12,214 nt of DNA from Pseudomonadota bacterium (GTDB lineage Bacteria; Myxococcota; Myxococcia; Myxococcales; Anaeromyxobacteraceae), in contig JAEYOU010000267.1 of the NCBI GenBank assembly GCA_023411405.1, positions 1-12,214 of the forward strand, in the 5' to 3' direction. The position numbers were made by a program, and so were the translations under genes. The first letter of the stretch is position 1, and every line of letters starts with the position of its first letter. Of the stretch, positions 6,965 through 12,214 are shown piece after piece. Below the pieces are notes generated by a model that saw only the letters and a list, made by a program, of their open reading frames with translations, was not told the DNA's origin and made no database searches.

Positions 6965-7741
6965 TCAGCTCCACAGGTCCGGCCGGCTCGCCGGCGGCGC
7001 GAGCGCCAGCGCCGGGCCCGGCAGCGATGGGGACTCCGCCTCCGTCGCGACGCCGTACCAGCGCGCGAGCTGCACCAGCGCCAGCCCTTCGACGCACACG
7101 TGCGCCTCGACGTTCGCGAAGTACGGATCAGCGGCCCCGGTGCTCCGCTCCTCCTCCACGCGCTCCCTCCAGGTCCGCAGCAGCGCTCCCAGCGCGGCGC
7201 CGAACCCGTCCGTTTCCCTCGCGTGGATGGCCCGCAGCGCGTCGAGGCGCGGCGACGCCGCGCCTCTCGTCGCCCGCTCGAACACCTCGAGCGCCGCCTC
7301 CACCCGCGCCGGGTCGGGCTGAGGCGCCGCCAGCTCGGCCAGCGCGGCGAAGTACGCGAAGTCGTCCTCGTCCTCCATGTCCTTCGTGTGCGTCGCCGTG
7401 CTCTGCGCCGCCACCTCGGCCGCGAGCGCGCGGTCGTTGGCAGCCAGCGCGTCGAGGTACGGGACCCCCGCGCTGCGCGCGAGCCAGTACGGGTCCGGAT
7501 CGTGGAGCCTTGCGCGCCGCTCCAGGAGGAACAGGTACGCGAGGGCGGCCCGCTGCAGGCCCGCCTGGAAGCCGGGAGTGTCGAGGTAGAGCAGCAGGTT
7601 GGCGCACGCGCGCTGCCGCTCGTGCCGGCACAGCCGGAGCACGTCCTCCGGGCCGTGGTCGCCGCTCTGCAGGAGCTCCAGCCCCTCCTCTACGAGCGCG
7701 TCGAGGTTCGCGGCTTCCAGGCTCAGGCTCGACCGTCCCAC
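6965..7741 (-). CDS. Putative immunity protein, Imm49-like
   Basis: 258-residue soluble, mostly alpha-helical protein at the end of the toxin operon. The GTG start at 7741 has an excellent Shine-Dalgarno, AGGAGG, about six bases upstream on the minus strand. Visible features are a helical N-terminus, LLYLDTPGFQAGLQRAALAY (51-70), an acidic cluster MEDEDDFAYFAALAEL (121-136) and a C-terminal block VEGLALVQLARWYGVATEAE (215-234). The size, helical repeats and the EDEDDF/EGLAL blocks recall the Imm49 family of polymorphic-toxin immunity proteins, but this comes from memory of family style and is not certain. It begins 38 bp after the second Imm11 gene on the same strand, so it likely protects against another effector or is a former partner of a lost toxin. 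Its stop codon lies in the short GCTGTCAG motif shared with the right island edge. Confidence 0.6.
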   Translation of the reverse strand: MGRSSLSLEAANLDALVEEGLELLQSGDHGPEDVLRLCRHERQRACANLLLYLDTPGFQAGLQRAALAYLFLLERRARLHDPDPYWLARSAGVPYLDALAANDRALAAEVAAQSTATHTKDMEDEDDFAYFAALAELAAPQPDPARVEAALEVFERATRGAASPRLDALRAIHARETDGFGAALGALLRTWRERVEEERSTGAADPYFANVEAHVCVEGLALVQLARWYGVATEAESPSLPGPALALAPPASRPDLWS

Positions 7742-7779
7742 GTGTTCCTCCTACGAGGCGTACCGCCCCGCCCTGCCGT

Positions 7780-8355
7780 CTAGATGAGCCGCTCGCCTTG
7801 CTTCACAGCGCGGAACCCGGTGAGCTTCGCGCCCTGGATCGCCTTCAGCAAGTCGTCGCGAATGAGGATCCGGTCCGGCGCCTCGCCGAGCCGGAAGAGC
7901 ACCAGGTGCGATGGGACGGCGTCCGGCCTCACGACCACCGCGTCCACGTCCATGATCTCGCCGGACTTGAACCTCGAGACCTCGGACCGCGTCAGGTCCA
8001 GGCACTCCACCGAGACGACCGGGTTCACGATCGTGTACCGCTCCTCGAGGATCCGCCCCTTCTTGTCGCGGATCGACACCGGCAACAGCTCCACGTCCTG
8101 CTCCGTCACCCCGTTCGCGAGCAGCACCTCCAGCGCTCGCGGACCGGCGACAATCATCTGCGAGAGGTTCCGAAGGAAGTCCACCTTCATGTTCCCCCCG
8201 GAGGCTTCGAGAGTGAGCACAACGTCCTCGGGGTAATCCGGCTCGAGCCGGACGCCTTGGATGAGACGGAAGTCATCGGGGAGCTCCCGCGAGGGCCGCG
8301 GGAGCTTCCAGGCTCGCGCGTCATCGCAGTGTTGCACCACCAGGTAGTCGCTCAT
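7780..8355 (-). CDS. Imm11/DUF1629 (MXAN_0049-type) immunity protein, copy distal to the toxin
   Basis: 191 residues. The C-terminal two thirds match the Imm11 (formerly DUF1629, MXAN_0049) family by recognisable blocks: VELLPVSIRDKKGRILEERY (89-108) followed by TIVNPV, a central divergent loop, then HLVLFRLGEAPDRILIRDDL (150-169) and LTGFRAV at the end. The family neutralises a co-encoded nuclease toxin in Myxococcus xanthus. The ATG 8355 overlaps the TGA of the preceding toxin fossil (ATGA) and has a strong GGAGGGGAGGG Shine-Dalgarno, which is actually coding sequence of the fossil. Compared with the toxin-adjacent copy, it is nearly identical in the first 16 residues and in 76-112, but differs in residues ~17-25 (LPRPSREL versus ADVGIAI) and ~123-150. 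These changed patches probably set toxin specificity. It may thus protect against a toxin no longer encoded here. Confidence 0.88.
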   Translation of the reverse strand: MSDYLVVQHCDDARAWKLPRPSRELPDDFRLIQGVRLEPDYPEDVVLTLEASGGNMKVDFLRNLSQMIVAGPRALEVLLANGVTEQDVELLPVSIRDKKGRILEERYTIVNPVVSVECLDLTRSEVSRFKSGEIMDVDAVVVRPDAVPSHLVLFRLGEAPDRILIRDDLLKAIQGAKLTGFRAVKQGERLI

Positions 8356-8441
8356 CCCTCCCCTCCCTTGGGCGCGCGCAGCCTGCTCAGCTTCTTGCCG
8401 CCGCGCTCCTGCTCGGTCGCGCGCCTCAGGTCTCGCGACAC
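8352..8441 (-). pseudogene. Fossil 3' end of a second AHH-type toxin gene
   Basis: Reading on the minus strand gives 29 residues starting VSRDLRRATEQERGGKK and ending GEG before TGA. They align without gaps to the last 29 residues of the intact toxin at 24 of 29 positions; the final 20 residues are identical. The frame is closed upstream by the TAG of the preceding immunity gene (8457-8459), so no promoter-proximal toxin remains. The fossil supplies the ribosome binding site for the following immunity gene and keeps the ATGA overlap. The five substitutions in nine residues at its upstream end suggest it came from a related but different toxin rather than a recent copy of the neighbour. Confidence 0.88.
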
Positions 8442-8451
8442 CTCATGATCG

Positions 8452-9124
8452 GCCGTCTAGATGAGCCGCTCGCCCTGCGGTACGGCGCGGAACCCAGTGA
8501 GCTTCGCGTCCTGGATTGCCTTGAGCAGATCGTCGCGGACGAGAATCCGATCGGGCGCCTCGGCCAGGCGAAAGAGGACCAGGTGCTCTGGGATCGCATC
8601 GGGCGTGATGTATAGGTTGTTGATCCACATGACGTCGTCTGTGCTGGGGTCGTACGTCTCGAACACCGAGCGCGTCCGATCCATGCACTGCACCGACGCC
8701 ACCGGGTTCACGATCGTGTACCGCTCCTCGAGGATCCGCCCCTTCTTGTCGCGGATCGACACCGGCAACAGCTCCACGTCCTGCTCCGTCACCCCGTTTG
8801 CGAGCAACACCTTCAGCGCTCGCGGACCGGCGACGATCATCTGCCAGAGGTTTCGGAGGAAATCGACCTTCATGTTCCCACTGGTGGCCTCGAGAGCGAG
8901 CACCACGTCATCGGGGTAGTCCGGCTCGAGCCGGACACCTTGGATGAGGCGAAAGTCATCGGGGATTGCGATCCCTACGTCAGCAAGCTCCCAGGCTCGC
9001 GCGTCATCGCAGTGTTGCACCACCAAGTAGTCGCTCATCCCTCCCCTCCCTTGGGCGCGCGCAGCCTGCTCAGCTTCTTGCCCCCGCGCTCCTGCTCGAT
9101 GACACCTCTCAGCTCCTGCGAGAC
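8452..9124 (-). repeat. Tandem duplicated toxin-tail/immunity unit, copy 2 (attached to the intact toxin)
   Basis: Partner of the unit at 7775-8441. It differs in length only by two extra codons in the immunity gene. Here the toxin end belongs to the complete toxin gene 9035-9979, so this is the functional version, and copy 1 is the one separated from its toxin. Confidence 0.88.
8457..9038 (-). CDS. Imm11/DUF1629 (MXAN_0049-type) immunity protein, cognate to the adjacent nuclease toxin
   Basis: 193 residues of the same family as the gene at 7780-8355, with VELLPVSIRDKKGRILEERY, TIVNPV, HLVLFRLAEAPDRILVRDDL and LTGFRAV blocks. The start ATG 9038 overlaps the toxin stop (ATGA) and is preceded by GGAGGGGAGGG within the toxin's last codons, so immunity synthesis is translationally coupled to toxin synthesis. 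Expected role: a cytoplasmic protein that binds and blocks the nuclease domain of the toxin encoded immediately upstream. Residues ~123-150 hold the most diverged stretch, containing YDPSTDD and WINNLYITPD, with extra aromatic and acidic residues that could contact the toxin. Pairing with the toxin is inferred from overlap and order. Confidence 0.9.
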   Translation of the reverse strand: MSDYLVVQHCDDARAWELADVGIAIPDDFRLIQGVRLEPDYPDDVVLALEATSGNMKVDFLRNLWQMIVAGPRALKVLLANGVTEQDVELLPVSIRDKKGRILEERYTIVNPVASVQCMDRTRSVFETYDPSTDDVMWINNLYITPDAIPEHLVLFRLAEAPDRILVRDDLLKAIQDAKLTGFRAVPQGERLI

Positions 9125-9979
9125 CTTGCTGAGGGTCCGACCAGCCCTCGCGATGACCTCGTGCTTCTCCACCTTGAGGGACGCATCGACGTCCCGGCGT
9201 GCCCTCACGAGCCAGGCCTTCAGCGACTCCGTGTAGTTGGGATGGTCCGCCTCGTCCCAAGGGCAGTGCGCCGGCAGGCCGACGATCCGCGCGGGCACCA
9301 CCTCCGACGGGAGGACGATCATGTTCTCCTCGTCGTTCAGGTTCCACTTCCCCTTGAGCAGCACCTTCACCCGCGCGTCCCGCTTCGCGCCGTCCCCGTC
9401 GTGGTTCAGCACGTACTTGTTGAGCGCGTCCGCCGGGATGATGTGGTGGTGCTCGTGGAAGTACGGATACCGCTGGCCCGGGTGGCCGGGGCGTTCGCGC
9501 AGCGTGAACGTCTTCACCCCGGCGAGCTTGGGGTTCGTGCGGCCGTCGGGGTGCGGGTGATCGACGTACCAGCCGTCGGCCTCGCGGACGAGGAGGGAGA
9601 GCGGGTGCTCGGCCCGCTCGGTCACGAACCGCCGGAGGAACGCGGCCCGATCGAACTTCTCCCGGCGCTCCTCCTTGCGCCGCTGCCGCTCCGGCGCCTT
9701 CCCGCGAGCGTGCTTCCCGACCACGTCGCTGTCGAGGCGGTACCCGTTGCCGTCCTGCACGAGGTACCCCATCGCCACCGCGCGGCCGCGGTGGTCTCCC
9801 TCCAGACGCGCCCGGTGCGTCCGCGCCGACTTCACCCCCTGGGTCGGGTAGTGGCACGGGTGCGTGCTCCACTGGCTCTTCCGGATCTCGCTCGCGTGCT
9901 TCCAGACGCAGCCGCACTTGCCGCTCGTCGGGTGGTTGTCGGTCTCGGGGTCGAACGCTGCGTGCTGATCCTTGGCCAT
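9035..9979 (-). CDS. AHH/HNH-type nuclease toxin (probable secreted effector)
   Basis: 314 residues. ATG 9979 is chosen because AGGAGGGGAG directly precedes it on the minus strand, 8 bp after the stop of the KS-like gene; a longer open frame upstream only shadows that gene. The C-terminal nuclease core has HEHHHIIP (175-182), NLNDEENMIVLP (213-224) and H238...DHPNY (245-249) followed by a helix. This is the layout of the AHH family in the HNH/endonuclease VII superfamily, where the histidines and Asn bind metal and cut DNA or RNA. Residues 1-~90 are a Cys/His-bearing region (C22, C24, C42) without a recognisable PAAR, Rhs or signal peptide. Residues 91-115 are strongly basic. The gene overlaps its Imm11 immunity gene. 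Delivery by type VI secretion is suggested by the KS-like neighbour, but not shown. The long C-terminal tail (~270-314) is shared with the nearby fossil. Confidence 0.82.
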   Translation of the reverse strand: MAKDQHAAFDPETDNHPTSGKCGCVWKHASEIRKSQWSTHPCHYPTQGVKSARTHRARLEGDHRGRAVAMGYLVQDGNGYRLDSDVVGKHARGKAPERQRRKEERREKFDRAAFLRRFVTERAEHPLSLLVREADGWYVDHPHPDGRTNPKLAGVKTFTLRERPGHPGQRYPYFHEHHHIIPADALNKYVLNHDGDGAKRDARVKVLLKGKWNLNDEENMIVLPSEVVPARIVGLPAHCPWDEADHPNYTESLKAWLVRARRDVDASLKVEKHEVIARAGRTLSKVSQELRGVIEQERGGKKLSRLRAPKGGEG

Positions 9980-9987
9980 CTCCCCTC

Positions 9988-11058
9988 CTAGCTCCGCCCC
10001 GCGGGCTCGATCCGCGCGGCGGCCACGTGCTCGCGCTCGGAGCGGGAGCACACGAGCGCGCGCGGCGCCCTGGCGTAGCGCCGGACGAACGAGCGGACGG
10101 CCAGGGCGATCCCGATCGCCCCGCTCGCTGCGCCGGTGTCGCCGAGCTCGAAGGCCGGGAGCGACACCAGCAGGTCCTCCGCCGCGTTCGCCCCGGCGAG
10201 CCGGGCGAGGGCCATCCCCCACTCCCGGGCCCGCCAGGTCTCGCCGTTCTGGTCGGCGTACAGCGCGAACGGCCCGGGCAGGCCGCCCCGCGCAGCGAGG
10301 AGGACCCGCGCGAGGGCGGCGCCGTCCGAGTCGAGATCGTCCGCCCGGAGCGGACGGACCGGCGCCACCGCCACGTCGGCGATGGTGGCGAGCGCGGGCG
10401 CGGCCGGGCGCCGGCCGGCGCGCTCCGGCTCGAGCAGCACCGCGGCCGCCGCCTGACCTGGCATGAGCCCCACCGGCTGGTCGGGCATCTTGAGCCGGCC
10501 CTCGGCCGCGAGCCAGGCGGCGTCCTCCTCCCCGACGAGGCTGTCCACGCCGAGCACGATGGCCCGATCGACCTGCCGCGCGTCGAGCGCGGCCATCGCC
10601 TGCCGGACGGCGATGAGGATCCCGGCGTGCCCGGCGTGCGAGACGGAGATGCGCCCCGGGTCCAGGGGGAGCCCGGAGGCCTCCGGGATCATGCGCGGCA
10701 GCGCCCAGGCGAGCTGCTCGTCCCAGCCGCCCGGCTCCTCGGCGCGCTCCGGGGAGACGCAGACGAGAAGCGCGGTGCGGGCCCAGGCGTCCTGGCCCAG
10801 GGACTCGAGCCCCGCCGTCCGGGCGAGATCGCCGAGGGCGTGGCCGGCGAGGAGCGCGTGGACCGCCAGCCCCTCGAACCCCCTCGCCAGCGGGACCGGG
10901 TGACCGGTGACCTGCAACGCGTCGAGGCCGTCGCGGTCGAGCACGGTGATCTGGAGGGGTCCCGGGCGGCTGATCCCGGCACGGATCGCGGCGCACGACG
11001 AGGCCGCGTCGTTCCCCACCGACGTGATCATCCCCAGGCCCGTGATCGCCGCGCGCAC
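9988..11058 (-). CDS. Beta-ketoacyl-synthase-like (thiolase-fold) protein without catalytic residues, effector-associated
   Basis: 356 residues with GTG start at 11058, preceded by GGAGGGGG at good spacing. The thiolase fold of a KS enzyme is recognisable: AAITGLGMITSVG (3-15), ISVSHAGHAGILIAVRQA (137-154), a Gly-Val-Asp segment (170-172), PGQAAAAVLLEPE (200-212) and ELGDTGAASG (304-313). However, the nucleophile position in the 137-154 block is Gly (expected Cys). The first catalytic His region reads DQNGETW (269-275) instead of an HGTGT-like motif, and the second has GDTGAASG where KS enzymes have GHT. It is therefore probably a scaffold or chaperone, not a fatty-acid enzyme. Thiolase-like proteins of this kind occur next to PAAR/VgrG-linked nuclease effectors (for example near Tse7 in Pseudomonas aeruginosa). 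As first gene of the operon and 8 bp from the toxin, a role in loading or folding the toxin is likely. Confidence 0.8.
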   Translation of the reverse strand: MRAAITGLGMITSVGNDAASSCAAIRAGISRPGPLQITVLDRDGLDALQVTGHPVPLARGFEGLAVHALLAGHALGDLARTAGLESLGQDAWARTALLVCVSPERAEEPGGWDEQLAWALPRMIPEASGLPLDPGRISVSHAGHAGILIAVRQAMAALDARQVDRAIVLGVDSLVGEEDAAWLAAEGRLKMPDQPVGLMPGQAAAAVLLEPERAGRRPAAPALATIADVAVAPVRPLRADDLDSDGAALARVLLAARGGLPGPFALYADQNGETWRAREWGMALARLAGANAAEDLLVSLPAFELGDTGAASGAIGIALAVRSFVRRYARAPRALVCSRSEREHVAAARIEPAGRS

Positions 11059-11231
11059 CAGCCCCCTCCACCCTACGGTCCCTCTGGTCGAGGCGACCTA
11101 TCCAGCGAGATGAAGCTCCAACGCAGGCCTGGCCAGTCTCGTGACCTCGACCGTTCCCGCCCGCACCCTATCGGCGGCGTCGAGACGCCGGCGCTCGCGG
11201 TCGGGCAGCGCTGGGTGACGAACGAAGGCTG
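11059..11231. promoter_or_regulatory. Island right edge: presumed promoter of the toxin operon and displaced repeat
   Basis: This 173-bp gap lies between the minus-strand KS-like gene and the stop of the minus-strand cysteine-rich gene. The operon promoter should be here; on the minus strand a weak pair TTGGAG ... TAGGTC (about 11121 down to 11094) is visible, but its 15-bp spacer is short and it is not convincing. The distal part (11170-11224) is the right copy of the flanking direct repeat. No terminator hairpin with a U-run was found for the incoming cysteine-rich gene. Confidence 0.35.
11170..11224 (+). repeat. Right copy of 55-bp direct repeat: displaced fragment of the barrel gene 3' end
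   Basis: Matches 6875-6929 at 53 of 55 positions but is not part of any full barrel gene. The preceding bases only faintly resemble the barrel gene (GTTCC, CACCC blocks). The following 32 bp present on the left, between the two TGACGAACG copies (6921-6929 and 6953-6961), are missing here, so the stop codon and last codons are gone. It continues with AAGGCTGTCAG, sharing GCTGTCAG with the left edge, and then enters the cysteine-rich gene. It reads as the relic of the original 3' end left behind when the island arrived. Confidence 0.85.
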
Positions 11232-12214
11232 TCAGGCCCTGATCCTGCAGACCCTCGCGTTGTTACAGTAGTAGCCCTCGGCGCAGTCGGAGTCGTTCCT
11301 GCAAGGCTGGTCTTGCCGGCAACCCACCCCACCGTGCAGGTCTATCCGCTGGAGCGCCGTGGTGCCCGGAGGGTCGAGCTCGATGGGACCGTTCCCCCGG
11401 ATCCCCTGGGTCCGGTTGGTGATCGTGACGACGCTCCCGTTTGCCGTGGCGGTGAAGGCCGCGCCGAAAGAGGCGGTCGTGGCATTGGCGACCGCGCTTG
11501 CAGTGTTGCTTGCGGTCGCGTCGACATCCGCGCCGATCACGACCGGAACGGCGCCCGCGTGCGTGACGGCGCCTCCAGCTTCGACGTATTCGAACACGGT
11601 CGGATCCTGGCTCACATCCCAGGCGATCGCGAACGTGACGCCCAGCAGGTCCCGGTTCGCGACGATCGCGAGCGTGCCCTGAGCGGCCGCCTTCGGGACG
11701 TTCCTGCACTCGTTCGAGGTCCCGATGGCGCCGCAGGTGCCACACGCCGTCGCGACGTCGCTGTCGCACTCTTCTTCGTACCAGACCGTCCTGGCCTCGT
11801 CGGTCCACCCACCCTGTACGATCCGGTCGCCGCAGACCGGCCCGGTGACGTTCTGCGTCTGGCAGCTCTGGGTGCACAGCGAACAGGTTGCCTGGCCGTA
11901 GACGCAGACGTCGACGGCGCCCCTGCCGTTGAGGCTCCCCTGGTCACAGCCCTCCGGAGTGCTGAGCGCCCGATTGAGATTGAAGTCCCACGTGTCCCGG
12001 GTTCCGTCGCCGCACCAGTGACGAACGCCCTCGACCCACTCGCACCCGCGGCAGAGCCAACAGACGGGGTCGCTCGGGGAGTACGAACAGTGCCTGTCGT
12101 CCTCGGCGGACCTGGCCGAGTCCGCCCCCCGATCGCAACCCTCGGCCGGACGACCGCCCACGTTGGTCCGGTCCTCGAACCCGTCGCCGCACACGTTGTT
12201 GGTGCAGTTGCCAC
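11232..12214 (-). CDS. Cysteine-rich CGDG-repeat surface protein (5' truncated by window)
   Basis: The frame is open to the right edge (GNCTNN precedes the first CGDG), so the N-terminus, probably with a signal peptide, is outside. Three imperfect myxobacterial-type cysteine-rich repeats follow, each with CGDG/CGDR and a GCD/ECD acidic block (about bases 12190-11740), separated by further Cys pairs. The middle (about 11690-11370) is a Cys-free beta-rich domain with TLAIVANRDLLGVTFAIAWD, an Ala-rich helix and SVVTITNRTQGIRGNGPIEL. This resembles small beta domains found in phage-tail-like and surface proteins. The C-terminus returns to a disulphide-rich module, CRQDQPCRNDSDCAEGYYCN and CR. The stop TGA is at 11232-11234. 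Likely extracellular or outer-membrane anchored; function unknown. Myxobacterial genomes carry many such proteins. It would have been convergent with the barrel gene before the island. Confidence 0.78.
   Translation of the reverse strand, partial: GNCTNNVCGDGFEDRTNVGGRPAEGCDRGADSARSAEDDRHCSYSPSDPVCWLCRGCEWVEGVRHWCGDGTRDTWDFNLNRALSTPEGCDQGSLNGRGAVDVCVYGQATCSLCTQSCQTQNVTGPVCGDRIVQGGWTDEARTVWYEEECDSDVATACGTCGAIGTSNECRNVPKAAAQGTLAIVANRDLLGVTFAIAWDVSQDPTVFEYVEAGGAVTHAGAVPVVIGADVDATASNTASAVANATTASFGAAFTATANGSVVTITNRTQGIRGNGPIELDPPGTTALQRIDLHGGVGCRQDQPCRNDSDCAEGYYCNNARVCRIRA

Larger units (their letters stand above)
7775..8441 (-). repeat. Tandem duplicated toxin-tail/immunity unit, copy 1 (decayed toxin end plus immunity gene)
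   Basis: This segment is homologous to 8452-9124. It contains the last 29 codons of a toxin gene, the overlapping Imm11-type immunity gene and the shared sequence around the TAG stop. Similarity is mosaic. The junction block 8308-8415 matches 8991-9098 at 106 of 108 positions, and 8018-8115 is identical to 8701-8798 (98 bp). The block encoding immunity residues ~123-152 is highly diverged. Confidence 0.88.

Noticed and set aside
4786..8448. 1220-residue plus-strand open frame spanning the barrel gene and the immunity genes
   Set aside because: Arg/Pro/Ala-rich, crosses the boundary of well-supported genes on both strands, and has no domain.
7775..9124. Tandem immunity duplication as an assembly artefact
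   Set aside because: The copies differ by many substitutions, two extra codons and a highly diverged central block, so they are genuine separate sequences.
9988..11058. Active 3-oxoacyl-ACP synthase of fatty acid or polyketide synthesis
   Set aside because: The catalytic Cys and both His are missing, and the gene is tied to a toxin-immunity operon with no acyl carrier protein or other lipid genes beside it.

Overview
The window is very GC-rich and reads like a chromosomal stretch of a myxobacterium (Myxococcota), possibly Anaeromyxobacter-like. Three things suggest this: strong third-position G/C bias in every clear gene, a myxobacterial-type cysteine-rich CGDG/GCD repeat protein at the right edge, and an immunity pair of the MXAN_0049 (Imm11/DUF1629) family known from Myxococcus xanthus. 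The genus is an inference.

Left part (1-3136, + strand): the 3' end of a probable beta-helix surface or secreted protein, then a tight housekeeping operon of pssA (phosphatidylserine synthase), pgpA (phosphatidylglycerophosphatase A) and cinA (NMN amidohydrolase/CinA). pssA and pgpA are 3 bp apart; pgpA and cinA overlap by ATGA. A REP-like cluster of inverted repeats follows (about 3146-3227). The next gene, a small hypothetical on the minus strand, runs into the REP cluster, which supplies its last codons and stop. Divergent from it lies a 1049-residue secreted protein (3806-6955) that combines an HExxH metallopeptidase-like domain, a TolB-like propeller and an Omp85-type outer-membrane barrel.

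Centre-right (about 6930-11224, minus strand) is a compact accessory island read as one operon: a beta-ketoacyl-synthase-like protein lacking all its catalytic residues, an AHH/HNH-type nuclease toxin, an Imm11 immunity protein overlapping the toxin by ATGA, a fossil of a second toxin's 3' end, a second Imm11 protein overlapping that fossil in the same way, and a third, Imm49-like putative immunity gene. The KS-like gene followed by a nuclease and its immunity gene resembles type VI secretion cargo-effector loci, but no VgrG, PAAR or DUF2169 gene is visible. The tandem immunity genes and toxin fossil suggest effector replacement with retention of the old immunity gene.

The island is bracketed by a 55-bp direct repeat with 53 identical positions. 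The left copy is the authentic 3' end of the outer-membrane protein gene; the right copy is a displaced, non-coding fragment just before the cysteine-rich gene. This suggests that the island was inserted between two convergent genes, or exchanged through the 3' end of the barrel gene. No tRNA, rRNA, CRISPR array, integrase or transposase was seen.
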